From an uncultured Lachnospiraceae bacterium (GTDB lineage Bacteria; Bacillota; Clostridia; Lachnospirales; Lachnospiraceae), in contig CADCII010000009.1 of assembly GCA_902801515.1 (NCBI GenBank), forward strand, positions 44,062 through 108,061: DNA of 64,000 nucleotides, written 5' to 3'. The notes beneath the pieces are model-generated. The model ran no database searches. It saw only the letters and a list, made by a program, of their open reading frames with translations, and was not told the DNA's origin. Below, piece after piece: positions 18,385 through 27,288 of the stretch (positions within the stretch are counted from its first letter, which is position 1; every line of letters starts with the position of its first letter). The position numbers and the translations under genes were made by a program.

Positions 18385-19287
18385 ATGACTAAATTATCGA
18401 ACGCGAAAAATACAATTGCTGTTGTATCGCAGCATGATTTTGACTTCCGCAAGCGTTTCGGACAGAATTTCCTTATAGACGAGGGAGTGATCCTGCGCGC
18501 GCTTGAAGCTGCGGGTGTAAATAAAAACGACGTTATCTTCGAAATCGGCCCCGGCATCGGGACACTGACACAGTACCTGTGTGAGGCGGCGTACCGGGTA
18601 GCTGCAATAGAGATCGACAGGAAACTGATCCCGATCCTGGAAGAGACGCTGAAAGAATATGATAACGTGCGGATCATCAACCAGGATGTCCTGAAGACGG
18701 ATCTTCTGGAGCTTGCTGCGGAATACGAAGCGGGAAGAGAGGACAGACCGTCCGCAAAACACGCCCTTAAGATCGTGGCGAACCTGCCGTATTACATCAC
18801 AACTCCGATCCTGATGGGACTGTTCCGGCAGAAGGTCCCCGCACAGTCGGTCACCGTCATGGTGCAGAAGGAAGTCGCGGACAGGATGACGGCGCAGCCG
18901 GGCGGCAAGGATTACGGATCGCTGTCGATCGCGGTTCAGTACTATTCCAGGCCGAGGATCGTCGAGATTGTTCCGCCGGAGAGTTTTGTCCCCAGGCCGA
19001 AGGTGACCAGCGCGGTCGTGACAATGGATCTGTACGAAGAGCCGCCAGTGAAGCCTGTGGATGATAACCTGTTTATCGCCATAACCAGGGCCGCCTTTGA
19101 GCAGCGCAGAAAAACTCTGGTCAATGCGCTCGGCAGCAATTCTTCCGTCCCGTATGGCAAAGACAGTATACGGGAGGCGCTGGAGAAGATGGGCCTTAGT
19201 CCATCCGTTCGCGGGGAGGCATTGTCGCCCGAAGAATTTATCCGGCTCTCCGACTTGCTGAAGAGCTCAGAATCAAAGACAGAGTAA
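18385..19287 (+). CDS. rsmA: 16S rRNA (adenine1518/1519-N6)-dimethyltransferase
   Basis: 300 residues from the ATG at 18385, which comes straight after the tatD stop. An ATG at 18334 lies inside tatD. SAM motif I is FEIGPGIGTLT, and KKRFGQNFLIDEG-type sequence (FRKRFGQNFLIDEG) is diagnostic for KsgA/RsmA. The catalytic NLPYYITTPIL motif is intact. RsmA dimethylates two adenines in the 3' hairpin of 16S rRNA late in 30S assembly; loss gives kasugamycin resistance. No strong SD is present, so it is likely translated by coupling to tatD. Confidence 0.96.
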   Translation: MTKLSNAKNTIAVVSQHDFDFRKRFGQNFLIDEGVILRALEAAGVNKNDVIFEIGPGIGTLTQYLCEAAYRVAAIEIDRKLIPILEETLKEYDNVRIINQDVLKTDLLELAAEYEAGREDRPSAKHALKIVANLPYYITTPILMGLFRQKVPAQSVTVMVQKEVADRMTAQPGGKDYGSLSIAVQYYSRPRIVEIVPPESFVPRPKVTSAVVTMDLYEEPPVKPVDDNLFIAITRAAFEQRRKTLVNALGSNSSVPYGKDSIREALEKMGLSPSVRGEALSPEEFIRLSDLLKSSESKTE

Positions 19288-19309
19288 AGAAGTTAATACT
19301 CACTATTCA

Positions 19310-20110
19310 TTACAAACCTTCTGAAGGAGTATCTTCAACCGGAGTGCCGCTCGCTTCTGCAGCCGGCTCCTCCTCTGTCTCAGGTTTGGGCGGCGCCGGT
19401 GCATAGCCAATATTGGAGAGGTCTGCCTCCTCATCCACTGCAAACTCGTGGTCAGGAGTGGCTTCCTCAGCGGTCTCCTCCGGCATCAGTTTTTTGAAGA
19501 CCGGATACATCAGCTCCACATTGATCATCGCGTTGATCGAGATGCCAAGCAGGAACCAGAACAGGATCAGGTTCCAGAAGATCATGACATTGGTCTGAGA
19601 CACAGATAAACCGACCATCAGTGCGGCAACCGCCGCGATCGCGATGGAACGGGGGCCGTTTCCGAAGATCAGCAGGCCTGCGTTCATGAAGGTGTTTTTA
19701 GTCGAGTTGTAGAATCTGGACAGCAGGGCAAATGAATATACGGTGATCAGGAACCAGAAGATCAGTCCGACCAGTATGACCGCACGGATGACAGTCCCCG
19801 ACGTTCCCGGGACAGTGCGGAATATCAGGAATTCAAAGCCCAGGACCACGAACAGGATCAGCAGAAGCAGCCACATGATCGTTGCCTGCTTGAAATTCTC
19901 TTTAAAAGACTTGAAGAACCTCTTAGCCAGGTATCCCTCTTCCTGGTCCTTCATTTTGAAGAAGCAGTAATAGAGCGCTGTAATGGACGCCCCGGTAGTG
20001 AAGATGGGAATGCTGCACAGAATGAACAGCAGGTTGAGTACCAGCAGGTCTGCAACCCTGCTCAGGAACCGCATTACAGGGTTGTCCAGATCAAATAAAC
20101 CTCTTAACAT
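19310..20110 (-). CDS. YesL-like DUF624 membrane protein
   Basis: 266 residues. The N-terminal pattern FDLDNPVMRFLSRVADLLVLNLLFILCSIPIFTTGAS is the DUF624/YesL signature, followed by four more hydrophobic helices. The C-terminal 60 residues are acidic and Pro/Glu-rich (EEEPAAEASGTPVEDTPSEGL), an extension not normally part of the domain. Family members often sit beside sugar ABC transporters; here it is beside a lipase-like gene instead. Its start overlaps the hydrolase stop by 7 bases, so the two are co-transcribed. Confidence 0.85.
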   Translation of the reverse strand: MLRGLFDLDNPVMRFLSRVADLLVLNLLFILCSIPIFTTGASITALYYCFFKMKDQEEGYLAKRFFKSFKENFKQATIMWLLLLILFVVLGFEFLIFRTVPGTSGTVIRAVILVGLIFWFLITVYSFALLSRFYNSTKNTFMNAGLLIFGNGPRSIAIAAVAALMVGLSVSQTNVMIFWNLILFWFLLGISINAMINVELMYPVFKKLMPEETAEEATPDHEFAVDEEADLSNIGYAPAPPKPETEEEPAAEASGTPVEDTPSEGL

Positions 20111-21090
20111 AATAACCCCTCCAGGAAATGAAGGACGTCGGCGTAGACCGTTTCCTTATCCAGTTCGTTCAGCACTTCGTGCCTGTCCTCCTCGTAGATC
20201 TTCAGTTCTGTATCCTGAAGCCCCAGCGATTTGAACTGGGCAGCGACTTTTCTGGGGCCGTCGCCGTTATTGCCCACAGGATCCTTGGCCCCTGCAATAA
20301 AGAGGACCGGAAGGTTTTTGGGCATATGCTCCAGGTTTGCGTTGGAAGTCAGGTACCGGAGCGTTTCAAACAGCGTATAGAAACCATTGCAGGTAAACAC
20401 GAATTGTGTGCGCCTGTCGCTGACATAGGCATCGACCACCGACTCATCTCTGGTCAGCCAGTCGACCTTCGTCCTGGCTGGCTCAAACTGTTTGTTCAGA
20501 GCCCCGAGCGCCAGGTTGTTCAGGAACGGACTGCGGTAGAACCAGCCTTTTCTGCCGGCGATAAACTTTGACAGAAACATACCGGCAGCAGTTTCCAGAG
20601 CCGGGTGGAACGCAGTCCCGCTGATCACAGCGCCGGACAGCGAAGCACCCCTCAGACACAGGAACTGTCTTGCAAGGAAGGAACCCATGGAATGTCCCAG
20701 AAGGAAATACGGAAGATCCGGGTACAGATCCTGCGTGAGCATCTGCAGGGCACGAATGGCACGAATCAGATTCTTATTTCCGCTTGTCTCGCCCGCAGGG
20801 TTGGTAGAATTGCCCTCCGAATAGTCATTATCCCCGAAATAACCGAAATAATTCTCATTTCCGTCCCGGATCGAGCCTCCATGTCCAGGCAGGTCGCATC
20901 CGGTTACGATAAATCCGTGTGCAGCCATGAAAGTGGCAAAATCATCATACCGGTCAATAAATTCCTGCATACCGTGTATGATCTGCAGGACTCCCACCGG
21001 AGAGACTCCTTCGTCCGGAACCCATCTCAGAGCCCGGATCTGTGTTTTACTGTCCCCTGAAGGGTATGTAAATTCTGTTTTTACTGCCAT
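20104..21090 (-). CDS. Alpha/beta hydrolase, lysophospholipase/monoglyceride-lipase-like
   Basis: 328 residues. The nucleophile elbow is LLGHSMGSFLARQF (GHSMG). An oxyanion block HGMQEFIDRYDDFATF precedes it, and VLFIAGAKDPVGNNGDG and EDRHEVLNELD supply Asp and His. This order fits the Hydrolase_4 (serine aminopeptidase S33/monoacylglycerol lipase) family, acting on lysophospholipids or acylglycerols in the cytoplasm. No signal peptide. A GGAGG ribosome site precedes the ATG, with a 7 bp hairpin (CTCCCGC/GCGGGAG) in the leader. It heads a two-gene unit with the DUF624 gene. Confidence 0.88.
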   Translation of the reverse strand: MAVKTEFTYPSGDSKTQIRALRWVPDEGVSPVGVLQIIHGMQEFIDRYDDFATFMAAHGFIVTGCDLPGHGGSIRDGNENYFGYFGDNDYSEGNSTNPAGETSGNKNLIRAIRALQMLTQDLYPDLPYFLLGHSMGSFLARQFLCLRGASLSGAVISGTAFHPALETAAGMFLSKFIAGRKGWFYRSPFLNNLALGALNKQFEPARTKVDWLTRDESVVDAYVSDRRTQFVFTCNGFYTLFETLRYLTSNANLEHMPKNLPVLFIAGAKDPVGNNGDGPRKVAAQFKSLGLQDTELKIYEEDRHEVLNELDKETVYADVLHFLEGLLC

Positions 21091-21197
21091 ATAGTAGCCT
21101 CCTGAAACTCCCGCTTCGCGGGAGTACTTTGTGTAATCATATCACATAATCACGGATAGTTTCCCTTAATAAGGCGGTTTTTTCGTGATTTCTCAAA

Positions 21198-21227
21198 TTG
21201 ACACATGTATCGGCAAACACATATAAT
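21198..21227 (+). promoter_or_regulatory. Promoter for ileS
   Basis: TTGACA (21198-21203), 18 bases, TATAAT (21222-21227). The leader to the ATG at 21304 is about 70 bases and shows no T-box consensus. Confidence 0.8.
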
Positions 21228-21303
21228 GTCCCATGATACTGTCTCAATCTATGCAATCATGCCGGGCTGCTGACGAGAAAGGCGCCCGCGGAGGTAAACG
21301 AAG

Positions 21304-24300
21304 ATGCGATACACAAAGGTAAACACAGACCTGAACTTCGTCGAGCGTGAGAAAGATGTCAATAAGTTCTGGAAGGAAAATGACATCTTCCGCAAGAGTA
21401 TGAAGATCCGTGAAGGAGCTCCGTACTACACATTTTACGACGGACCGCCGACCGCTAACGGAAAGCCGCATATCGGCCATGTCCTGACGAGAGTCATCAA
21501 GGATATGATTCCGCGCTACCATACGATGAAGGGTGAGTATGTCCCCCGCAAGGCTGGCTGGGACACCCACGGACTTCCGGTGGAGCTGGGCGTTGAGAAG
21601 GAACTGGGTCTGAACGGAAAAGAGCAGATCGAAGCTTACGGCATGGAGCCGTTTATCCAGAAATGCAAAGAATCCGTCTGGCAGTATAAGGGCATGTGGG
21701 AGGATTTCTCCGACACGGTCGGTTTCTGGGCAGACATGGATGATCCGTATGTCACCTATTATGATGATTTCATTGAATCTGAATGGTGGGCACTGAAGGA
21801 GATCTGGGACAAGAAGCTGCTCTACAAAGGATTCAAGGTCGTCCCCTACTGCCCGCGCTGCGGCACCCCGCTGAGCGCCCAGGAAGTTGCCCAGGGCTAC
21901 AGACTGGTCAAGGAGCGCTCCGCGATCGTCCGCTTCAAGGCAACGGATGAAGAGGATCTTTACTATCTGGCATGGACCACGACTCCGTGGACTCTTCCGA
22001 GCAATGTCGCGCTGTGCGTAAATCCTTCCGAAACCTATGTCAAGGTTAAGGCTGCGGATGGATATACCTATATCCTTGCCCAGGCACTTGCAGACAAGGT
22101 CCTCGGCAAACTGGCCGATAAGGAAACTGCAGCGGAAGTCAGCAAGGCTTACCACGACAAGATTGCTGCCGCGGTAGCGGAGGGCGGAGATCCGAAGAGC
22201 GTCGAGTTTGACGCGGACTCTTACGACAGGAACGGTATTCCGGAAGGCAAGGCATATGAAGTGCTTGAGACCTATATCGGAACCGACCTGGAGAGACGTC
22301 CCTACGAACCGCTGTTTGAAGCAGCAGGAAAAGCAGCAGCGAAGCAGCATAAGACCGGTCATTTTGTGACCTGCGATGATTATGTCACGATGACTGACGG
22401 TACCGGTATCGTCCATATTGCTCCGGCATTCGGTGAAGACGACGGACGTATCGGCCGAGTCTATGACCTTCCGTTCGTACAGTTTGTTGACGGAACCGGA
22501 AACATGACTCCGGAGACGCCGTATGGAGGCATGTTCGTCAAGAAAGCGGACCCGGTCATCATCCGTGATCTGGACCGTGAGGGCAAACTGTTTGACGCGC
22601 CGAAGTTCGAGCATGAATATCCGCACTGCTGGCGCTGTGACACTCCGCTGATCTACTATGCACGTGAATCCTGGTTCATCAAGGTCACGGAAGTGCGCGA
22701 TCAGCTGGTAGCGAACAACAATACTGTCAACTGGATCCCGCCAACAATCGGCTCAGGCCGTTTCGGCAACTGGCTGGAAAATGTACAGGACTGGGGTATC
22801 AGCCGCAACCGCTATTGGGGAACTCCGCTTCCGGTCTGGGAGTGTGAGGACTGCGGAAAGCAGATCTGCATCGGTTCCCGCGAAGAACTGAAGGAGATGT
22901 CCGGCAGAGAAGACGCTCTGACCGTAGAACTGCACAGGCCGTATATCGACGAGTATGTATGCACCTGTCCGGAATGCGGCAAACACAGCATGAAGAGAGT
23001 CCCCGAGGTTATCGACTGCTGGTTTGACTCCGGAGCGATGCCGTTTGCGCAGCATCACTATCCGTTTGAGAACAAAGAAACTTTCGAGCAGCAGTTCCCG
23101 GCCGCTTTCATTTCCGAGGCAGTGGACCAGACAAGAGGATGGTTCTACTCCCTGATGGCTGAATCGACGATCCTGTTCAATAAGTCTCCGTATGAGAATG
23201 TTATTGTCCTGGGACTGGTCCTTGACGGAAACGGACAGAAGATGTCCAAGAGCAAGGGCAATGCGGTGGACCCGTTCGAAGCGCTGAAGACGCACGGAGC
23301 GGACGCGATCCGCTGGTATTTCTACAGCAACTCCGCGCCCTGGCTTCCGAACCGTTTCCACGGCAAGGCAGTGCAGGAGGGACAGAGGAAATTCCTCGGA
23401 ACCCTGTGGAACACCTATGCATTTTATGTTCTTTACGCGAACATTGACGACTTTGATCCGTCGCAGTATGCCGACAGTTACAAGGAGCTCCTCGAGAAGG
23501 TCAAGGCAGGGGATGAAAATGCGCTTCCGGTCATGGACCGCTGGCTGCTGTCCCGCATGAATACCATGATCCGCAACGCTGACACATCTCTGGCAGCTTA
23601 TAAGATTCCGGAGACAGCCCGCGCGCTCGAATCATTTGTGGATGATATGTCCAACTGGTATGTGCGCAGATGCCGCGACAGGTTCTGGGCACACGGCATG
23701 GAGCAGGATAAGATCAATGCGTACATGACACTGTATGTGGCACTGAAGAATCTGTGCCTGTGTGCGGCGCCGATGATTCCGTTCATGACGGAGGAGATCT
23801 GGCAGAATATCGTGCGCGGTGCGGAGACTTCTGCAGCAGAGTCTATCCATCTGGCTGATTATCCCACAGCGGATGAGGCACTGATTAATGCGGAACTCGA
23901 GAATTCTATGGATGAGGTCCTTAATATCGTTGTCATGGGCCGTGCTGCCAGAAATGACGCGAATATCAAGAACCGTCAGCCGATCGGCCGCATGTTCGTC
24001 AAAGCGCCGCAGACTCTGAGCCAGTACTTTGCAGACATCGTCACTGATGAGCTGAATGTGAAACAGATCGAATTCACGGATGACGTGAGGTCCTTTACCA
24101 GCTACAGCTTCAAGCCGCAGCTTCGCACTGTCGGTCCGAAGTACGGCAAACTGCTCGGCGGCATCAAGAAGTACCTTGGCGAAGTCGACGGCAATGCTGC
24201 GATGGATGAACTGAATGAGAATGGATCGATTAAGTTCGATGTAAATGGCGAGAGCGTGGAGCTGACAGCGGAAGATCTTCTGATCGAGACTGCACAGATG

Positions 24301-24630
24301 GAAGGATTCGTAAGCCAGCAGAACGGCCCGTTTACGGTAGTGCTTGACACCAACCTGACAGAGGATCTGATTGAGGAAGGTTTCGTAAGAGAACTGGTAT
24401 CCAAGATCCAGACCATGAGAAAAGAAGCGGGATTTGAAGTACAGGATCACATCAGCGTGTTCCAGTCCGCCAATGACAGGATCCGCCGGATCATGGAAAA
24501 GTTCGGCAGCGATCTGAAACACGAAGTCCTTGCAGAGTCTATTTCCTATGAGACAGCAGATGAGACCGCCTACACGAAGGAATGGACCGTTAACGGTGAG
24601 AAGGTTACTCTTGCAGTAAAGAAGATCTGA
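21304..24630 (+). CDS. ileS: Isoleucyl-tRNA synthetase (long, eukaryote-like type)
   Basis: A 1108-residue class I synthetase. HIGH lies in PPTANGKPHIGHVLTRV (about 55-60) and KMSKS at 646-650. A CP1 editing domain is visible at about 190-400 (LAWTTTPWTLPSNVAL and the threonine-rich TTTPWT). Cys pairs PYCPRCG and CEDCGKQ / CPECGKH look like zinc knuckles. The length and C-terminal domain are those of the type-2 IleRS, which is generally less sensitive to mupirocin. That last point follows from the family, not from this sequence. A strong own promoter lies 80 bases upstream; GGAGG precedes the ATG. Confidence 0.96.
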   Translation: MRYTKVNTDLNFVEREKDVNKFWKENDIFRKSMKIREGAPYYTFYDGPPTANGKPHIGHVLTRVIKDMIPRYHTMKGEYVPRKAGWDTHGLPVELGVEKELGLNGKEQIEAYGMEPFIQKCKESVWQYKGMWEDFSDTVGFWADMDDPYVTYYDDFIESEWWALKEIWDKKLLYKGFKVVPYCPRCGTPLSAQEVAQGYRLVKERSAIVRFKATDEEDLYYLAWTTTPWTLPSNVALCVNPSETYVKVKAADGYTYILAQALADKVLGKLADKETAAEVSKAYHDKIAAAVAEGGDPKSVEFDADSYDRNGIPEGKAYEVLETYIGTDLERRPYEPLFEAAGKAAAKQHKTGHFVTCDDYVTMTDGTGIVHIAPAFGEDDGRIGRVYDLPFVQFVDGTGNMTPETPYGGMFVKKADPVIIRDLDREGKLFDAPKFEHEYPHCWRCDTPLIYYARESWFIKVTEVRDQLVANNNTVNWIPPTIGSGRFGNWLENVQDWGISRNRYWGTPLPVWECEDCGKQICIGSREELKEMSGREDALTVELHRPYIDEYVCTCPECGKHSMKRVPEVIDCWFDSGAMPFAQHHYPFENKETFEQQFPAAFISEAVDQTRGWFYSLMAESTILFNKSPYENVIVLGLVLDGNGQKMSKSKGNAVDPFEALKTHGADAIRWYFYSNSAPWLPNRFHGKAVQEGQRKFLGTLWNTYAFYVLYANIDDFDPSQYADSYKELLEKVKAGDENALPVMDRWLLSRMNTMIRNADTSLAAYKIPETARALESFVDDMSNWYVRRCRDRFWAHGMEQDKINAYMTLYVALKNLCLCAAPMIPFMTEEIWQNIVRGAETSAAESIHLADYPTADEALINAELENSMDEVLNIVVMGRAARNDANIKNRQPIGRMFVKAPQTLSQYFADIVTDELNVKQIEFTDDVRSFTSYSFKPQLRTVGPKYGKLLGGIKKYLGEVDGNAAMDELNENGSIKFDVNGESVELTAEDLLIETAQMEGFVSQQNGPFTVVLDTNLTEDLIEEGFVRELVSKIQTMRKEAGFEVQDHISVFQSANDRIRRIMEKFGSDLKHEVLAESISYETADETAYTKEWTVNGEKVTLAVKKI

Positions 24631-24718
24631 GTATTGCGAAGAGAATCTGAATAATGCAAAGCAGATCGAAACACTGCAAAGCAGTTCCGAACGCTGCAGC
24701 AGCTCTATGGAGGTAACA

Positions 24719-27190
24719 ATGACAAAGAAAAAAGAAGTTTCCAAGTTTGATAAAAAAGTATTTCAGGAATCCGTAGAGGATAACCTGCGTTCCCTGTTTC
24801 GCAAGAAACTGAAGGATGCGAACAAGCAGGAGATCTTCCAGGCGGTATCCTATGCTGTCAAAGACGTCATCATCGATGACTGGATGGCAACCACACAGCA
24901 GCTGGAGAAAGACGATCCGAAGATCCTGTATTACATGTCCATGGAATTCCTGATGGGACGTGCCCTGGGCAACTCACTGATCAACCTGAAGGCATACAAG
25001 GAAGTCAAGGCCGCTCTGGAAGATATGGGCCTGGACATCGATGCTGTGGAAGATCAGGAGAGAGATCCGGCTCTTGGCAACGGCGGTCTTGGAAGACTTG
25101 CCGCATGTTTCCTGGATTCTCTGGCAACACTTGGCTATCCGGCATACGGCTGCGGTATCCGTTACCGTTTCGGTATGTTCAAGCAGAAGATCGAGAACGG
25201 TTATCAGATCGAAGCGCCGGATAACTGGCTGAAGAACGGATATCCGTTTGAACTGAAGAGACCGGAATACGCCCGTGAAGTCAAGTTCGGCGGATATGTC
25301 CGTGTTGAGTACAATGAGAATACCCACCGCAACAAGTTTATCCAGGAGAACTACCAGTCTGTACTTGCAGTTCCTTTCGATATCCCGGTCGTCGGTTATG
25401 GCAACCATATGGTTGACACTCTCCGTGTATGGGATGCGGAAGCCATCAACGACTTCCAGCTGGATTCATTTGACAAGGGTGATTACCAGAAGGCTGTCGA
25501 GCAGGAGAACCTGGCAAGAAATATCGTCGAGGTCCTGTATCCGAACGATAACCACTATGCCGGCAAGGAGCTGCGTCTGAAGCAGCAGTATTTCTTCATC
25601 TCCGCGTCTGTGCAGGATGCGATCGATCACTATAAGAGAACGCATACCGATATCAGGAAGTTCTATGAGAAGGCAACCTTCCAGATGAATGATACCCATC
25701 CGACCGTTGCAGTCGCTGAGCTGATGAGGATCCTTCTGGATGAGGAAGGCCTTGAGTGGGATGACGCGTGGGAAGTCACCACAAAGACGGTTGCCTACAC
25801 GAACCATACCATCATGGCAGAAGCTCTTGAGAAATGGCCGATCGAACTGTTCTCCAGACTGCTTCCCCGTATCTATCAGATCGTGGAAGAGATCAACCGC
25901 CGCTTCCTTCTCGAGATCGAGAAGAAGTTCCCGGGCGATCATAACAAGATTGCCAACATGGCGATCATCTATGACGGTCAGGTCAAGATGGCGAACCTTG
26001 CGATCGTTGCCGGCTATTCCGTCAACGGCGTTGCGCAGCTGCACACAGAGATCCTCAAGGCTCAGACCCTCAGGGATTTCTATGAGATGTTCCCGCACAA
26101 GTTCAACAACAAGACCAACGGTATCACACAGCGCCGCTTCCTGCTCCACGGCAACCAGCTGCTTGCAGACTGGGTAACCGATCATATCGGCGACGAATGG
26201 GCTGTCGATCTTCCGCAGATTGCGAAGATGAAGGTCTTTGCGGACGATCCGAAGGCACAGCAGGAATTCATGAACATCAAGTATCAGAACAAGCTGCGCC
26301 TGGCGAAGTACATCAAAGAGCACAACGGAATCGACGTAGATCCGCGCTCCATCTTCGATGTACAGGTCAAGAGACTGCATGAGTACAAGAGACAGCTGAT
26401 GAACATCCTTCATGTCATGTATCTGTACGACCAGCTGAAGGATCATCCGGAGATGCCGTTCTATCCGAGAACATTCATCTTCGGCGCCAAGGCTGCTGCA
26501 GGCTACCGCAGGGCAAAGATGACCATCAAGCTGATCAATTCCGTCGCGGATGTCATCAACAATGACGCTTCCATCAACGGCAAGATCAAGGTTGTCTTTA
26601 TCGAGGATTACCGTGTATCCAATGCTGAGTGGATCTTCGCGGCTGCAGACGTCTCCGAGCAGATCTCCACTGCGTCCAAGGAAGCATCCGGAACATCCAA
26701 CATGAAGTTCATGCTGAACGGCGCTCCGACTCTTGGAACCATGGACGGTGCCAATGTTGAGATCGTTGAAGAAGTCGGCGCAGAGAATGCGTTTATCTTC
26801 GGCCTGTCCTCTGAAGAGGTCATCAACTTTGAGAACAACGGCGGCTATGATCCGAACTATTACTTCAATACCGATCAGGATATCCGCCGTGTACTGATGG
26901 AACTCATCAACGGCACATACTCCAACGGTGATATGGAGATGTTCCGTGAGATCTATGATTCTCTGCTGACCAACAAGTACGGCAATGCAGACCAGTACTT
27001 CATTCTTGCCGACTTTAAGTCCTATGACAAGGCAAGAGCAGACATCGTAGAGGCATATCAGGATGAGGCCCGCTGGGCGAAGATGGCGATCCTGAACATG
27101 GCGTCCTCCGGCAAGTTCACCTCTGACCGTACCATCCAGCAGTATGAAGATGATATCTGGCATCAGGTGCCGATGAAGGTCACGGTATAA
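24719..27190 (+). CDS. glgP: Glycogen/starch phosphorylase
   Basis: 823 residues from the ATG at 24719 (GGAGG five bases upstream). It carries the glucan phosphorylase landmarks DPALGNGGLGRLAACFLDSLATL and the pyridoxal-phosphate loop EASGTSNMKFMLNGAPT with Lys663. The enzyme releases glucose-1-phosphate from alpha-1,4-glucans in the cytosol. The gene is monocistronic and followed by a strong bidirectional terminator. Codon use is strongly biased, typical of a highly expressed gene. No other glycogen gene is nearby. Confidence 0.97.
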   Translation: MTKKKEVSKFDKKVFQESVEDNLRSLFRKKLKDANKQEIFQAVSYAVKDVIIDDWMATTQQLEKDDPKILYYMSMEFLMGRALGNSLINLKAYKEVKAALEDMGLDIDAVEDQERDPALGNGGLGRLAACFLDSLATLGYPAYGCGIRYRFGMFKQKIENGYQIEAPDNWLKNGYPFELKRPEYAREVKFGGYVRVEYNENTHRNKFIQENYQSVLAVPFDIPVVGYGNHMVDTLRVWDAEAINDFQLDSFDKGDYQKAVEQENLARNIVEVLYPNDNHYAGKELRLKQQYFFISASVQDAIDHYKRTHTDIRKFYEKATFQMNDTHPTVAVAELMRILLDEEGLEWDDAWEVTTKTVAYTNHTIMAEALEKWPIELFSRLLPRIYQIVEEINRRFLLEIEKKFPGDHNKIANMAIIYDGQVKMANLAIVAGYSVNGVAQLHTEILKAQTLRDFYEMFPHKFNNKTNGITQRRFLLHGNQLLADWVTDHIGDEWAVDLPQIAKMKVFADDPKAQQEFMNIKYQNKLRLAKYIKEHNGIDVDPRSIFDVQVKRLHEYKRQLMNILHVMYLYDQLKDHPEMPFYPRTFIFGAKAAAGYRRAKMTIKLINSVADVINNDASINGKIKVVFIEDYRVSNAEWIFAAADVSEQISTASKEASGTSNMKFMLNGAPTLGTMDGANVEIVEEVGAENAFIFGLSSEEVINFENNGGYDPNYYFNTDQDIRRVLMELINGTYSNGDMEMFREIYDSLLTNKYGNADQYFILADFKSYDKARADIVEAYQDEARWAKMAILNMASSGKFTSDRTIQQYEDDIWHQVPMKVTV

Positions 27191-27214
27191 TTTAAAATAA
27201 GATAAAAGTGAAAA

Positions 27215-27257
27215 GCCGCCGCATTCTCACATCACTTAACTGTGAGAATGCGGCGGC
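27215..27257. terminator. Bidirectional terminator between glgP and the GH18 gene
   Basis: A 16 bp perfect stem (GCCGCCGCATTCTCAC / GTGAGAATGCGGCGGC) with an 11-base loop. It is T-rich on the plus side (TTGTTTTT) and A-rich before the stem, giving U-tracts in both directions. Confidence 0.9.
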
Positions 27258-27288
27258 CTCTTGTTTTTGCGTTTCAGGGAGTGCCTTT

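Noticed and set aside
21091-21303. Possible T-box leader before ileS.
   Set aside because: The leader is only about 70 bases and lacks the T-box TGGNACC element and an antiterminator.
25466-27163. A 565-codon minus-strand frame inside glgP, and a similar 478-codon one inside murA (6044-7480).
   Set aside because: Both are antisense shadows created by codon bias in highly expressed genes.
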